DNA from: Geminicoccus flavidas
GTDB lineage: Bacteria > Pseudomonadota > Alphaproteobacteria > Geminicoccales > Geminicoccaceae
Direction: 5' to 3'
Length of the DNA: 40,116 nucleotides
Assembly: GCF_009806515.1 (NCBI RefSeq)
Contig: NZ_WUJP01000649.1
Coordinates: 1 to 40,116, forward strand
Part shown: positions 12,696 to 24,508 of the stretch, one piece after another
Layout: every line of letters begins with the position of its first letter
Numbering within the stretch: the first letter of the stretch is position 1
Made by a program: the position numbers and the translations under genes
The notes under the pieces: model-generated
The model's input: only the letters and a program-made list of their open reading frames with translations
What the model was told of the DNA's origin: nothing
Database searches by the model: none

Positions 12696-13253
12696 TCAGG
12701 CCTCCTTCCACTTGATCGAGCAGCCCATGGACGGGACCTGCTCGGCCGGAGCCTGGCCAGTCTCTGCCACCTGCTTCATGGCGAGGAACAGCTCGCGCTT
12801 GGCGTCGGGCGAACCCGCCTGCCGGCCGGAACTGTCCAGGCGGCCGCGGTAGCGGAGCTTCAGCTCCTTGTCGAAGCCGAAGAAGTCCGGCGTGCAGACA
12901 GCGCCATAGGCCCTGGCCACGTCCTGGCTCTTGTCATGCAGGTAGGGGAAGCCCAGGCGGTGCTGCTCGGCGAAGCGCTGCATGCTGGGAAAGTCGTCGT
13001 CCGGATAATGCACGGCATCGTTGCTGCAGATCGCGATCGTGCTGACACCCAGCCCCTTCAGCTCCGCCGCGTCACGGACCAGTCGGTCGATGATCGCCTT
13101 CACATAGGGACAGTGGTTGCAGATGAAGGCCACCAGCGTCCCGTTCGGGCCGGCGAGGTCGGCCAGGCTCTTCATGCCGCCATCGACGTCCTTCAGGGTG
13201 AAGGACGGGGCGGCAAAGCCGAGTTCGCCCGGTGGCGTGGTAAGGGACGGCAT
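12696..13253 (-). CDS. Thioredoxin-fold (AhpC/TSA-redoxin type) protein
   Basis: A 185-residue cytoplasmic redoxin with no signal peptide. The active-site strand [13 protein letters not shown] has Cys45 and Cys48 as a C-N-H-C pair, characteristic of a conserved bacterial group annotated as thioredoxin family protein. [11 protein letters not shown] carries the cis-Pro region, and the tail [12 protein letters not shown] is also typical of the group. GGAGG lies about 7 nt before the ATG at 13253. It is the first gene of a five-gene minus-strand run. Its redox partner is unknown. Confidence 0.87.
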   Translation of the reverse strand: MPSLTTPPGELGFAAPSFTLKDVDGGMKSLADLAGPNGTLVAFICNHCPYVKAIIDRLVRDAAELKGLGVSTIAICSNDAVHYPDDDFPSMQRFAEQHRLGFPYLHDKSQDVARAYGAVCTPDFFGFDKELKLRYRGRLDSSGRQAGSPDAKRELFLAMKQVAETGQAPAEQVPSMGCSIKWKEA

Positions 13254-13328
13254 GCTGGTTCCTCCACTGCATCGTCGGCGCGACCCTGATATGGATGCCG
13301 CACACCGGACAGGGCAACGGGGAACGGG

Positions 13329-14630
13329 ATGACGCCGCCTGGGAAAACGCGGACGCGCGAGCTTTACGCTTGGGCGCTGTTCGACTGGGCGACCTCGCCG
13401 TTCGCGGCGATCGTGGTGACCTTCGTGGTCGCGACCTATGTTGCCAAGGCGGTGGCACCCTCCGAGGTCGAGGGCCAGGCGGCCTGGGGCTGGGCGATGA
13501 GCGCGTCCGCCCTGGTGGCGGCCGTGCTGGGCGTGGTGGTCGGCGCAATCACCGATGCCGGCGGCCCGCGCAAGCCGTGGCTGTTCGCCTGCGTGGTGCT
13601 CCAAGCTGCCGGCACGGCGGCGATCTGGTTCATCCTGCCCGACCCGTCCATGCTGCTCCTGGCTCTCGTGGTCGTGGCGCTGGCCAATCTCGGCAGCGAG
13701 CTCGGCAACGTGTTCAACAACGCGATCCTGGCCGACCTGGCTCCGCCTGGCCGGCTCGGCGGCTGGTCCGGGTTCGGCTGGGGCCTGGGCTATGCGGGCG
13801 GCCTGGTCTGCCTGGTGCTGGCGCTGGTCCTGTTCCTCCAGCCCGAGATCCCGGCGTTCGGCCTGGACAAGGAGACCATGGCCCATGTCCGGATCGTGGG
13901 GCCGCTGGTGGCGCTGTGGCTGGTCCTGTTCTCGCTGCCCCTGTTCCTGACCGTGCGCGACCGCCCAGGTGCGGCCCTGCCCGACCGGCGCATCGTCCGC
14001 GCCAGCATCCGCAACCTGCGCGCCTCGCTGCAGGACGTGCTGCGCGACCGGACGCTGGCCCTGTTCCTCTTGGGGGCGATGCTCTGGGCAGACGGCCTCG
14101 CCACCCTGTTCGCACTGGGCGGGATCTATGCCGCCGGCACGTTCGGCATGAGCCTGGCCGAGGTGCTGCGCTTTGGCATCGTCCTGAACGTGACCGCCGG
14201 GATCGGTGCCTGGGTGTTCGCCCGGATGGACGACCGGCTGGGCGGCAGACGCACCATCCTGGCGGGGCTGGTTGGGCTGATCGCCTGCGGCCTAGGCGCA
14301 CTGCTGGCGCCGAGCCAGCTGGCGTTCGAGATCGCCGGTGCGGCGCTCGGCCTGTTCGTCGGGCCGGTGCAGAGCGCCACCCGCTCGACCATGGCGCGGC
14401 TCGCCCATCCGGAGCGCCGGGCCGAGCTGTTCGGCATCCTGGCCCTGACCGGGCGGGCGACCGCGTTCCTGGGGCCGATGCTGGTGGCGATCCTGACCAC
14501 GCTGAGCGGCAGCCAGCGGATCGGGATGGCGCCGATCCTGCTGTTTTGGCTGGCGGGCGCGATCCTGCTGACGCGCCTTCCGCTCGCCCACCTGCCGATC
14601 AATGGCGGAAGTGGCGCATCCCGGTCGTGA
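13329..14630 (+). CDS. MFS transporter, UMF1/Atg22-like
   Basis: A 433-residue integral membrane protein with about 12 hydrophobic segments. The N-terminus ELYAWALFDWATSPFAAIVVTF is the signature of the UMF1 (Atg22-like) branch of the major facilitator superfamily. Loop motifs include ITDAGGPRKPW between helices 2 and 3, NNAILADLAPPGRLGGWSGFGW, and ARLAHPERRAELFG in the C-terminal half. The substrate is unknown. It is divergent from the thioredoxin gene (75 bp) and convergent with purH. If the purH frame is restored by removing its duplication, the two coding regions would overlap by 32 bp at their 3' ends. Confidence 0.88.
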   Translation: MTPPGKTRTRELYAWALFDWATSPFAAIVVTFVVATYVAKAVAPSEVEGQAAWGWAMSASALVAAVLGVVVGAITDAGGPRKPWLFACVVLQAAGTAAIWFILPDPSMLLLALVVVALANLGSELGNVFNNAILADLAPPGRLGGWSGFGWGLGYAGGLVCLVLALVLFLQPEIPAFGLDKETMAHVRIVGPLVALWLVLFSLPLFLTVRDRPGAALPDRRIVRASIRNLRASLQDVLRDRTLALFLLGAMLWADGLATLFALGGIYAAGTFGMSLAEVLRFGIVLNVTAGIGAWVFARMDDRLGGRRTILAGLVGLIACGLGALLAPSQLAFEIAGAALGLFVGPVQSATRSTMARLAHPERRAELFGILALTGRATAFLGPMLVAILTTLSGSQRIGMAPILLFWLAGAILLTRLPLAHLPINGGSGASRS

Positions 14631-14663
14631 CCATGGCGATGCCGGCCTGGTCGGCAGCCGCGA

Positions 14664-16184
<1,521 letters not shown>

Positions 16185-16212
16185 GAGGCGAATGTCCAGT
16201 AGCGGCGGAAGG

Positions 16213-17583
16213 TCAGGAGACGCGGCGCAGGCGCGCTGCATAGAAGCCGTCCATGCCACCATCGTCGGCGATGTGGCAGGGCAGGGTGCGCAAGTCGCCC
16301 TGGCCGTCGATGCACTGCTCCAGGCCGGGCAGCTCGTCTTGTGCCAGCGGGACGCGCTCGAAGCCCTGGTTGCGCTCCAGGAAGCGCTCGACCTGGACCG
16401 ACCCTTCCTCGGGCTGAAGCGAGCAGACCGCGTAGACCAGGAGCCCGCCCGGCTCGGTCACCCGGGCGGCACCGTCCAGGAGGCGTGCCTGCAGGTCCAT
16501 GGTCCGGGTGACGTCGAAAGCGCGCTTGTGCCAGGCGACGTCTGGGTGACGCCGGATCGTGCCGGTCGCGGTGCAGGGCGCATCCAGCAGGACGCGCGGC
16601 CAGCGCCGGCTCTCGGGCAGGAGGGCCGCGTCGCCCACCACCACCTCGGCCTCCAGCCGCAGGCGGCGCAAGTTCTGGCGCAGGCGCTCCGCCCGGTTCG
16701 GATCCTGCTCGACCGCGGTGACTTGCGCATGGGCAGATGCGAGCTGGGCGGTCTTGCCGCCCGGTGCCGCGCACATGTCGAGGACCGGCAGCCCCTTCAC
16801 TTGGCCCAGCAGGCGGGCGGGCAGGCTGGCCGCCAAGTCCTGGACCCAGAAGCGCCCCTCGCCATAGCCCTTCAGCCGCTCGATCTGGCCGCTGTTGGGC
16901 ATGCGCACCGTGCCGCCGGGCATCGGCTTGCCGCCCAGGATCTCGGCGAGCGAGGCGGCATCGTCGCGGGCCGACAGGTCCAGCGGCGGCTCCTGCATGT
17001 GGGCTTGGGCGATCGCCGACGCGGTGGGCTCGCCATAGGCCTCCACCCAGGAATACCAGAGCCATTCCGGCGTGTTGAGCCGTCCGCCGTCCTGCTCGGC
17101 CAGGATCGCCTGGCCCTCCTCGGCCACCTTGCGCAGGATCGCGTTGATCATGCCGCGCTCGCGGTCCAGCGGGCCATAGGCGAGCTGGACGGTGGCGGAC
17201 AGGGCGGCATGGGCGGGGGTGCCCAGGAACAGGAGCTGGGCAGCACCCAGGCGCAGCAGGTGCAGCGCCCGCGACTTCTGCGGCGGGAAGCGCCAGAAGC
17301 GCGCCAGCACGTCGTCGATCTGGCCCTTGTGGCGCAGCACGGTCGCGACCAGGACCCGGGTGAACGCCCGGTCGCGCGGATCCAGATGGTTCAGTCCGCG
17401 ATGGAGCGCCAGCGCGTCGTCCATGGTCCGCCAGCTCTGGCCGAGCACCGCGTCCAGGATGTCGAGCGCGATCATCCGGGCATCTGGCCCGCCGGTGCGC
17501 GAGCGGCCGGCGGTCGAGCGGTCGTCCGGCCGGACCCAGGCGTTGCGATGCGATGGGGCGACGTAGTGGGGTCGATCAGCCAC
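16213..17583 (-). CDS. rsmB: RsmB-family 16S rRNA (cytosine-C5)-methyltransferase
   Basis: A 456-residue SAM-dependent RNA m5C methyltransferase. A NusB-like RNA-binding domain (about 35-165) is followed by the RsmF/NOP2 catalytic domain. The SAM loop is [10 protein letters not shown] at 271-280, the motif IV cysteine is Cys337 in [10 protein letters not shown], and the motif VI cysteine is Cys387 in [10 protein letters not shown]. The expected target is C967 of 16S rRNA, by family. The start is GTG at 17583, which overlaps the lysK stop by 8 bases, so translational coupling is likely. The extreme N-terminus (about 30 residues) is Arg-rich and not conserved. Confidence 0.92.
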   Translation of the reverse strand: MADRPHYVAPSHRNAWVRPDDRSTAGRSRTGGPDARMIALDILDAVLGQSWRTMDDALALHRGLNHLDPRDRAFTRVLVATVLRHKGQIDDVLARFWRFPPQKSRALHLLRLGAAQLLFLGTPAHAALSATVQLAYGPLDRERGMINAILRKVAEEGQAILAEQDGGRLNTPEWLWYSWVEAYGEPTASAIAQAHMQEPPLDLSARDDAASLAEILGGKPMPGGTVRMPNSGQIERLKGYGEGRFWVQDLAASLPARLLGQVKGLPVLDMCAAPGGKTAQLASAHAQVTAVEQDPNRAERLRQNLRRLRLEAEVVVGDAALLPESRRWPRVLLDAPCTATGTIRRHPDVAWHKRAFDVTRTMDLQARLLDGAARVTEPGGLLVYAVCSLQPEEGSVQVERFLERNQGFERVPLAQDELPGLEQCIDGQGDLRTLPCHIADDGGMDGFYAARLRRVS

Positions 17584-19150
17584 GGGGCAGGCCTGCCAGG
17601 GATTGGGTGATCAAAGAGCGCGTGGCAGCAACACCGTAGAGGGCGGCGAAGTTGCCGAAGCGCGGCCCCTGGCTCTGGCCGAGCAGCACTTCGTAGAGGG
17701 CGGAGAACCAAGCGCGCAGCGGCTCGAACCCGTGATTCTTGCCGATCGCATAGACCTCGTTCTGGATCACCTCGCCGTCCGTCCCCTCGGGCAGGGTGGC
17801 CAGCACGTCATGCAGTTCCTGGAGGGCTGCGCGCTCCTGCTCGGTGGGCTGGCGGTACTTCTTCTCGGGCTTCACGAAGTCCTGGTAGTAGGCGACCGCG
17901 TGCTCGACGAGCTTCGCCAGCTCCGGTGCCGTCTCCGGCGTGGTGCCCGGCGCGTACTGGCTGATATAGCCCCAGATCACCTGCGGCTCCTCGGCATTCA
18001 CCACCGAGGCCAGGTTCAGCAGCATGGCGAAGCTGATTGGCAGCCGGGTCACCACCGGCTCGCCGGCATGGATGTGCCAGACCGGGTTGCCGAGCTTCGC
18101 CTTGTCGTCCTGGTCGGGAAAGGCCTCCAGAAGCTGCTGGTACTCGTCGACGTGCTTGGGGATCACATCGAAATAAAGGCGCTTGGCGGCCTTGGGATCA
18201 CGGTAGAGGAAGAGCTGCAGGCTTTCCGGGGTGGCGTAGCGCAGCCACTCGTCGATGGTGAGCCCGTTGCCCTTGGACTTGCTGATCTTCTGGCCGTGCT
18301 CGTCGAGGAACAGCTCGTAGGTCAGGTTCTCGGGCGGCACGCCCCCCAGCGCCCGGCAGATCTGCGAGCCGAGCTTGACCGAATCGATCAGGTCCTTGCC
18401 CGACATCTCGTAGTCGACATCCAGCGCATACCAGCGCATCGCCCAGTCGGCGCGCCACTGCAGCTTGCAGTTGCCGCCGGTGACCGGGACCTCGGTGAGC
18501 GTGCCGTCCTCGTCGCGGAACACGACCGTGCCGGCGTCCCGCTTCACCTCCTCGATCTTCACCTGGAGGATCTTCCCAGACTTCGGCGAGCGGGGCAGGA
18601 ACGGGCTGTAGGTGGCGGCACGCTCGGCACCCAGGATCGGGGTGACGATCCGGACCAGCTCGTCATGGACCTCCAGCGCGCGCAGCAGCGCCTGGTCGAA
18701 CCGGCCGGAGCGGTAGAGCTCGGTGGCGGACTGGAAGCTGTAGGCGAAGCCGAACCGGTCCAGGAACGCGCGCAGCCGGGCGTTCATGTGGTGCCCGAAG
18801 CTCTCGTGCGTGCCGAACGGGTCCGGGATGTCGGTGAGCGGCTTGCCCAGGTGCTGCACCACCATCTCGCCGTCGGGGATATTGTCCGGGACCTTGCGCA
18901 GCCCGTCCATGTCGTCGGAGAAAGCGTAGAGCTCGGTCGGCATGTCCGGGCGGAGCTGGCGGAAGGCGTTGCGCACCAGGGTGGTGCGGAACACCTCGCC
19001 GAACGTGCCGATATGCGGCAGGCCGGACGGGCCATAGCCGGTCTCGAACAGAACGAAGCCCTTCTTCGGCGGGCGCTTCGTGATCCGCTCGACGATGCGG
19101 CGTGCCTCGACGAACGGCCAGGCCTTGGCCGACTGATAGAGCTCCTGCAT
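17576..19150 (-). CDS. lysK: Class I lysyl-tRNA synthetase
   Basis: A 524-residue class I LysRS, the archaeal-type enzyme found in many alphaproteobacteria in place of the class II LysS. The HIGH-type motif reads PHIGT at residues 45-49 and the KMSKS-type motif reads KISKS at 288-292, both in a Rossmann catalytic domain; an alpha-helical anticodon-binding region follows. I chose ATG at 19150 ([16 protein letters not shown]) as the conserved N-terminus; the frame is open to 19189. It overlaps rsmB by 8 bp. The order lysK-rsmB-purH on one strand suggests a shared transcript. No class II lysS is in the window. Confidence 0.95.
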   Translation of the reverse strand: MQELYQSAKAWPFVEARRIVERITKRPPKKGFVLFETGYGPSGLPHIGTFGEVFRTTLVRNAFRQLRPDMPTELYAFSDDMDGLRKVPDNIPDGEMVVQHLGKPLTDIPDPFGTHESFGHHMNARLRAFLDRFGFAYSFQSATELYRSGRFDQALLRALEVHDELVRIVTPILGAERAATYSPFLPRSPKSGKILQVKIEEVKRDAGTVVFRDEDGTLTEVPVTGGNCKLQWRADWAMRWYALDVDYEMSGKDLIDSVKLGSQICRALGGVPPENLTYELFLDEHGQKISKSKGNGLTIDEWLRYATPESLQLFLYRDPKAAKRLYFDVIPKHVDEYQQLLEAFPDQDDKAKLGNPVWHIHAGEPVVTRLPISFAMLLNLASVVNAEEPQVIWGYISQYAPGTTPETAPELAKLVEHAVAYYQDFVKPEKKYRQPTEQERAALQELHDVLATLPEGTDGEVIQNEVYAIGKNHGFEPLRAWFSALYEVLLGQSQGPRFGNFAALYGVAATRSLITQSLAGLPRG

Positions 19151-19275
19151 GAGACCGACCTGCGCTTCCAAAACGGGACAGGCGCCCATGACCCCACGGG
19201 CGCGCGCGGCGACCTCTAGCAGAGTTGGCGGCGGAAGGTCACACCCTTGGCATGCAGGCCAGCCCCGCCCGATCG

Positions 19276-20604
19276 TCAGCCGATCCGGCCGAATAGCCTG
19301 CCGCTGCCGAGCCCGATTGGATAGTCCAGGACCTCGGCCAGCGTCCGCTCATCACCGATCCCGGTCACCAGCACGGTGACGCCCGCACGCTCCAGGCACT
19401 TCAGGTCGCGGATCAGGTCGGTGTCATAGGCTTCCAGGGCCGCGGCGCGCACCAGCCCGGCTGCCAGGGCCACCGTGCCGATCCGCCGGCCGGTGATCGC
19501 ATCGGGCGACAGGTAGGGCCGCTGGCACAGTTCCAGCCCGATCGTGACGCCGGCACCGCGCAGGAGGGCGATCAGCTCCAGCCCGGGCCGCTCGGTCGGC
19601 CACTGGTCGAGGAAGATCTGGAGCGAGGCGGCACCCTGGCGGTGCCGCTCCAGCAGGACGCGCAGTGCCGCCAGCGCTTCCTCCGCCATGAACGACGTGA
19701 TCGACAGCCAGGCCAGGACCGGCAGGTTCTCGCTGCCGGGCCTGGGCCGGGCGCACACCTTTACCGCGGCATGGAGCAGTTCCAGGTCCAAGGCGGCGCG
19801 CAGGGGCCCCGGGCCTGGCGGCAGCAGGTCGTGCGGGTTGCAGGCGACATCCAGGTGGCGGCACTCCAGCCGGATCCGCACCATCCGGCGCCGGCGCTGT
19901 GGCAGGCTCACCACCGGCAGCAGCACCGGGTCGAGTTCGCCGCGCTCGACCGCCCGGGCGACCGAATGGGTCCGGCTGTCCGCGTTGTCGAGCAGATCCG
20001 CGCCAGCGTCGACTTCCGCCAGCAGGCGGGCCGAGGGTGGTGGCAGGATGAAGCTGTCCGGCTCTGACTCGTCCTGCAGCAGCGGGAACGGTTCGGCAGC
20101 ACGGCCCGGCCCGGCCGGGGCCGGCTGGTCGCGCGGCTGCGGCTCGCGCCGGAATAGGCTGAAGCCGCCAAAGCGCGGTGCCTTGCCCGGTGCCGGTGAC
20201 GCGGTCTCGGGTTCGTTCGTGTAAAACGCGGCCCCGGGTTCGTTCGTGCAAAAAGCGCTGTCGGGTTCCGTGCGGCGGGCCGCCGGGTCCGGCCCGAGCG
20301 GCTCGGTCAGGACCAGCAAGGGCTCCTTGTGCCGGTCTGCCGGCAATTCCGATGCCGGCCCTGGTGCTGGCTGATGCGGCACATCATCTTCCGGTGCGGC
20401 CGGCCGCCGGCTCGCGGTGGCGGCCGGGGCGGCCAGGCGCCGCTCGCGGTGCAGGAGCAGGAGGCCGCCCGAGGCCAGCAGGAGCAGGGTCACGGCCACC
20501 GGCGCCACCGTCGCCCGCAACAGGGGGTCCGGGATCGCCAGGAGCGTGCCGGTGCCGGCGACCAGCGCGCCCAGGCCCACCAGGAGGTAGAACAGACCGA
20601 CCAC
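19276..20604 (-). CDS. Membrane-anchored protein with degenerate EAL-like domain
   Basis: A 442-residue protein starting at GTG (20604). Two hydrophobic helices at about 2-24 and 31-51 anchor it, followed by a Pro/Ala/Glu-rich linker (about 55-200) and an EAL-like domain (about 205-442). The domain follows the EAL outline: an N-terminal [15 protein letters not shown] piece, RIRLECRH where the EAL signature should be, and [15 protein letters not shown] at the end. The catalytic Glu-Ala-Leu and the DDFG aspartates are absent, so it is unlikely to hydrolyse c-di-GMP; a scaffold or sensor role is inferred. The linker holds a nine-residue near-repeat. It lies upstream of lysK (125 bp) and divergent from the Lhr-type helicase. 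Confidence 0.75.
   Translation of the reverse strand: MVGLFYLLVGLGALVAGTGTLLAIPDPLLRATVAPVAVTLLLLASGGLLLLHRERRLAAPAATASRRPAAPEDDVPHQPAPGPASELPADRHKEPLLVLTEPLGPDPAARRTEPDSAFCTNEPGAAFYTNEPETASPAPGKAPRFGGFSLFRREPQPRDQPAPAGPGRAAEPFPLLQDESEPDSFILPPPSARLLAEVDAGADLLDNADSRTHSVARAVERGELDPVLLPVVSLPQRRRRMVRIRLECRHLDVACNPHDLLPPGPGPLRAALDLELLHAAVKVCARPRPGSENLPVLAWLSITSFMAEEALAALRVLLERHRQGAASLQIFLDQWPTERPGLELIALLRGAGVTIGLELCQRPYLSPDAITGRRIGTVALAAGLVRAAALEAYDTDLIRDLKCLERAGVTVLVTGIGDERTLAEVLDYPIGLGSGRLFGRIG
20215..20268 (-). repeat. Imperfect 27-bp tandem repeat in the linker of the EAL-like gene
   Basis: Two 27-bp units (20242-20268 and 20215-20241 in coding order) match at roughly 21 of 27 positions. They encode EPDSAFCTN and EPGAAFYTN, and a third, partial copy EPETA follows. 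The repeats fall in the low-complexity linker, where length variation is probably tolerated. Confidence 0.8.
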
Positions 20605-20608
20605 CAGC

Positions 20609-23164
20609 TTGCTCCCCGGGAGCGGTATCTACCAAAGGTTGTTAAACGATCGGCATAATGAATTGAAGCGAGAGTTTTTGGCCGAATCGACACCGGAGGG
20701 TGACGCGGAGGCCGACGATCTCCTGCCGCCAGCTCTGCAGGCCTGGCTGGACCGGCAGGGCTGGACCCTGCGCAGCCACCAGCAGGGCATGATCCAGGCG
20801 GCGATGGCCGGCCGGGATGCGCTACTGATTGCGCCCACCGGCGGCGGCAAGACGCTGGGCGGCTTCCTGCCGAGCCTGGTGGCGCTCACCCGCCGCGGTG
20901 CCGGACCGGTGCCGCGGCTGCATACGCTCTACATCTCGCCGCTCAAGGCACTCACCGCCGACGTGGCGCGCAATCTCCTGCGGCCGATCGAGGAGGCCGG
21001 GCTGCCGATCACGGTCGAGACCCGCACCGGCGACACGCCGCAGAACCGCCGCGCCCGGCAGAAGCGCCGGCCGCCGGACATCCTGCTGACCACGCCGGAA
21101 TCGCTGGCGCTGATGCTGTCTTGGACTGATGCCGCCGAGCGCTTTGCCCATCTAGACGCGGTGATCGTCGACGAGCTTCATGCGCTGGCCGAGACCAAGC
21201 GCGGCCAGATGCTCTCGCTCTGCCTGGCGCGGCTGCGCAGCCTGGCGCCGAAGGCGCGCTTCTGCGGCCTCTCCGCGACCGTCGCCGATCCGCCGGGCCT
21301 GCTCCGGTTCCTTTCCCCCGATCCTGAGCGGGCGGTGGTCATCCAGGGCGAGCCCGGTGCCGAGCCCGAGGTGACGATGCTGGTGCCGGACGCCTACGTG
21401 CCCTGGTCCGGCCATCTCGGCCTGTTCGCGGTGGACGCGATCTACCGGCAGATCCGGACCGCGCGGACCAGCCTCCTGTTCACCAACACCCGCTCCTCGG
21501 CCGAGGTGCTGTTCGTCGCCTTGTGGCGTGCCAACGAGGACGGGCTGCCGATCGCCCTGCACCACGGCTCGCTGTCGGTCGAGCAGCGCAAGCGGGTCGA
21601 GGCGGCGATGACGTCCGGCAGGCTGCGCGCGGTGGTCTGCACCAGCTCGCTGGACCTCGGCATCGACTGGGGCGATGTCGACCTGGTCCTGCAGATCGGG
21701 GCGCCCAAGGGGGTAGCACGGCTGGTGCAGCGAATCGGCCGGGCCAACCACCGGATGGACGAGCCGTCGCGCGCCGTGCTGGTGCCGGCCAACCGGTTCG
21801 AGTTCCTGGAATGCGTGGCCGCCCAGGAGGCGGTGCGCGAGGGCGACCTCGACACGGGCGTGACTCTGCTGCCCGGCCTGGACGTGCTGGCCCAGCACGT
21901 GCTGGGCGTGGCCTGCTCCGGTCCGTTCCTGCCGGACGAACTCTATGCCGAGGTGATCCGGGCGGAGCCCTACCGCCAGCTCACCCGCAAGGACTTCGAC
22001 GACGTCGTGCAGTTCTGCACCGATGGGGGCTATGCGCTGGGCAGCTACGAGCGCTACCGGCGCCTGGTGCCGCTCCCCGACGGCCGGCTGAAGCTGGCCG
22101 ATCCGCGGATTGCCCGGCAGTGGCGGATGAATGTCGGGGTGATCGTCGAGGCGCCGGTGCTGAGGGTGAAGCTGGGCCGTCGCACGCTGGGCGAGGTCGA
22201 GGAGTTCTTCATCCGCACGCTCACGCCGGGCGACAGCTTCATCTTCGCCGGCCAGGTGCTGGAGTTCCTGGGCATCCGCGAGCATGACGTGCAGACCAGG
22301 GTCGCCAAGGACGCGAGCAAGGCCGAGATCCCGCTCTATGGCGGCAGCAAGTTCCCAGTCAGCACCTATCTCGCCGCCCGGGTCCGCCGGATGCTGGGCG
22401 ATCCTTCGAACTGGCACCGCTTCCCCGAACCAGTGCGCGAATGGCTGAACCATCAGGTGCGCCGCTCGGCCCTGCCGCCAAAGGACGGGCTGCTGGTCGA
22501 GACCTTCAGCTACCGCAAGCGCTGGTTCCTGGTCGCCTATGCGTTCGCCGGCCGCAACGCGCACCAGACGCTGGGCATGCTGCTCACGCGAAGAATGCAG
22601 CGGGCCGGCCTGGAACCGCATGGGTTCGTCGCGTCGGACTACGCGATCTCGATCTGGTCGGGCCACGAGGCCACCGACCTGGACATGCTGTTCGACGTCG
22701 ACATGCTGGGCGACGACCTGGAAGCCTGGATGGCGGAAAGCTCCATGCTGCGCCGGACCTTCCGCAACGTCGCGGTGGTGGCGGGATTGATCGAGCGGCG
22801 CCATCCCGGCCAGGAGAAGACCGGCCGGCAGGTGACGTTCAACGCCGACCTGATCTACGACGTGCTGCGCAAGTACGAGCCCGGCCACGTGCTCCTGCGT
22901 GCCACCCGCAACGAGGCCGCGGCCGGCCTCACGGATATCCGCCGCCTGGCCGACATGCTGGTGGCGGTCCAGGGCCGGATCATGCACAAGCGCCTACCGC
23001 GGGTGAGCCCGCTGGCGGTGCCGGTGATGCTCCAAATCGGGCGCGAACGGGTGGGCGAGGCCGATATCGACATGCTGCTGGACCGGCACGCGGAGGAACT
23101 GATCGACGAGGCGATGGCGCCCGAGGAAAGCGTGGAATCGGAAGGCGATGTGGATGCCGCCTGA
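20609..23164 (+). CDS. Ligase-associated DNA damage response DEXH-box helicase (Lhr-type)
   Basis: An 851-codon frame encoding a superfamily 2 helicase of the Lhr family. Walker A is PTGGGKT at 76-82 and the DEXH box is DELH at 188-191. The helicase C domain has LDLGIDWGDVDLVLQIG and the arginine-finger motif QRIGRANHRMD; the long C-terminal region includes the Lhr-specific winged-helix and core domains. The group is named for its frequent linkage to an ATP-dependent DNA ligase, an exonuclease and PdeM. The start is uncertain: no ATG exists before codon 61. TTG codons at 20609, 20663 and 20678 are candidates, and a CATAAT element at 20654-20659 might be a -10 that would favour the later ones. 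pdeM follows after 20 bp. Confidence 0.92.
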   Translation: MLPGSGIYQRLLNDRHNELKREFLAESTPEGDAEADDLLPPALQAWLDRQGWTLRSHQQGMIQAAMAGRDALLIAPTGGGKTLGGFLPSLVALTRRGAGPVPRLHTLYISPLKALTADVARNLLRPIEEAGLPITVETRTGDTPQNRRARQKRRPPDILLTTPESLALMLSWTDAAERFAHLDAVIVDELHALAETKRGQMLSLCLARLRSLAPKARFCGLSATVADPPGLLRFLSPDPERAVVIQGEPGAEPEVTMLVPDAYVPWSGHLGLFAVDAIYRQIRTARTSLLFTNTRSSAEVLFVALWRANEDGLPIALHHGSLSVEQRKRVEAAMTSGRLRAVVCTSSLDLGIDWGDVDLVLQIGAPKGVARLVQRIGRANHRMDEPSRAVLVPANRFEFLECVAAQEAVREGDLDTGVTLLPGLDVLAQHVLGVACSGPFLPDELYAEVIRAEPYRQLTRKDFDDVVQFCTDGGYALGSYERYRRLVPLPDGRLKLADPRIARQWRMNVGVIVEAPVLRVKLGRRTLGEVEEFFIRTLTPGDSFIFAGQVLEFLGIREHDVQTRVAKDASKAEIPLYGGSKFPVSTYLAARVRRMLGDPSNWHRFPEPVREWLNHQVRRSALPPKDGLLVETFSYRKRWFLVAYAFAGRNAHQTLGMLLTRRMQRAGLEPHGFVASDYAISIWSGHEATDLDMLFDVDMLGDDLEAWMAESSMLRRTFRNVAVVAGLIERRHPGQEKTGRQVTFNADLIYDVLRKYEPGHVLLRATRNEAAAGLTDIRRLADMLVAVQGRIMHKRLPRVSPLAVPVMLQIGRERVGEADIDMLLDRHAEELIDEAMAPEESVESEGDVDAA

Positions 23165-23184
23165 GACGGCACCTGAGATGGCAG

Positions 23185-23916
23185 ATGAACGGGAGATGCC
23201 CGGTGCGGCCGGCTGAGCTGCGCCTGGGCGGCGAGCGGCTGCTGCTGGATCCGGCGGGCGTGCTGTTCTGGCCCAGGCGGCGCATGCTGGTGGTGGCGGA
23301 CCTCCACCTGGAGAAGGGGGCGGCATTCGCCCGGCGCGGCGTCATGCTCCCGCCGCACGATACCATCGCGACGATCGAGCGGCTGGAGGCGGTGCTGGCG
23401 CGGCTGGACCCGGCGACCGTGGTGAGCCTGGGCGACGGGTTCCACGACCTGCACGGTCCAGCCGGGCTGCCGGACGAACTCGCCGAGCGGCTGCGGGCGC
23501 TGACCCGCGGACGGGAATGGCTGTGGGTGTCGGGCAACCACGACCCGATGCCGCCCATGGGACTGGGCGGCATCGGACTGCCGGAAGCGGCGTTCGGCGG
23601 GATCGCCCTGCGCCACGAAGCAGAAAATGCGAACGATTTCATTGAGATCATCGGGCATCTTCATCCAAAGGCTAAGCTGCGTCTCGGCCGTGCCACGGCC
23701 CGGCTCGGCTGCTTCGTCACTGACGGCAGCCGCCTGGTGCTGCCTGCCTTCGGCGCCTTCACCGGGGGGCTGAATGTCCTGGACGAGGCGTTCGCCCGAA
23801 TCCTGGACCCGGACTTCCAGACCTATGTCCTGGGCCGCACCACCTGCCGGCGCATCGCCCGCCACCTGCTCCTCCAGGAGCTGAGCCGGCCGCGCCAGGT
23901 CGCTGCCATCGTGTAG
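23185..23916 (+). CDS. pdeM: Ligase-associated DNA damage response endonuclease PdeM
   Basis: A 243-residue calcineurin-like metallophosphoesterase. The metal-binding motifs appear in order: ADLHLEKG (38-45), GDGFHD (83-88), GNHD (117-120) and GHLHP (157-161). It belongs to the PdeM group, nucleases linked to Lhr-type helicase genes. The ATG at 23185 starts 20 bp after the helicase stop; GTG at 23203 is an alternative. Family partners normally also include an ATP-dependent ligase and an exonuclease, and neither is adjacent here. Confidence 0.9.
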   Translation: MNGRCPVRPAELRLGGERLLLDPAGVLFWPRRRMLVVADLHLEKGAAFARRGVMLPPHDTIATIERLEAVLARLDPATVVSLGDGFHDLHGPAGLPDELAERLRALTRGREWLWVSGNHDPMPPMGLGGIGLPEAAFGGIALRHEAENANDFIEIIGHLHPKAKLRLGRATARLGCFVTDGSRLVLPAFGAFTGGLNVLDEAFARILDPDFQTYVLGRTTCRRIARHLLLQELSRPRQVAAIV

Positions 23917-23979
23917 TATTTTCCGGAAACCTCACTTCCAAGTCCGGTCTCACCAAGGTCCCCGCAACCAAGAGGACTC

Positions 23980-24501
23980 ATGCTGGAACGTGCGCTCGAG
24001 CGCCTGATGTTCGCCAGCCGCTGGCTGATGGCGCCCTTCTATCTGGGCCTGATCGTGGCCCTAATCATGCTGCTCTACACCTTCCTGCTGGAGACGGCCC
24101 ATTTCGTGGCCGACATCCATCAGATGAAGGAGACCGACGTCATCCTGATGGTGCTGACGCTGATCGACCTGTCGCTGGCCGGCAACCTCGTGCTGATCGT
24201 GATCTTCAGCGGCTACGAGAACTTCGTGAGCCGGATCGACGTGGACGACGAGGACCGGCCGCCATGGATGGGCACGGTCGACTTCGGGGGGCTGAAGCTG
24301 AAGCTGATCGCGTCCATCGTCGCGATCTCGGGCATCCACCTGCTGAAGTCGTTCATGAACGTCGCGACGACATCCCCCACCGACCTGCGCTGGATGGTGA
24401 CCATCCACATGGTCTTCGTGCTCTCGGGCGTGCTGCTGGCGGTGATGGACTGGGTCGCCGGCCTGGCCAAGACCAAGACGGGCAAGCCACCGGCGCTGTA
24501 G
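23980..24501 (+). CDS. UPF0114 (YqhA) family integral membrane protein
   Basis: A 173-residue membrane protein of the UPF0114/TIGR00645 family, function unknown. Hydrophobic segments lie at about 16-38, 56-77, 106-124 and 133-158. Family features include LERLMFASRWLMAPFYLGL at the N-terminus, DLSLAGNLVLIVIFSGYENF and SGIHLLKSFMNV. An AGAGGA ribosome-binding site precedes the ATG. It lies 63 bp after pdeM and converges on the amidotransferase gene with only 7 bp between stops. Confidence 0.93.
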   Translation: MLERALERLMFASRWLMAPFYLGLIVALIMLLYTFLLETAHFVADIHQMKETDVILMVLTLIDLSLAGNLVLIVIFSGYENFVSRIDVDDEDRPPWMGTVDFGGLKLKLIASIVAISGIHLLKSFMNVATTSPTDLRWMVTIHMVFVLSGVLLAVMDWVAGLAKTKTGKPPAL

Positions 24502-24508
24502 GCGGGCG

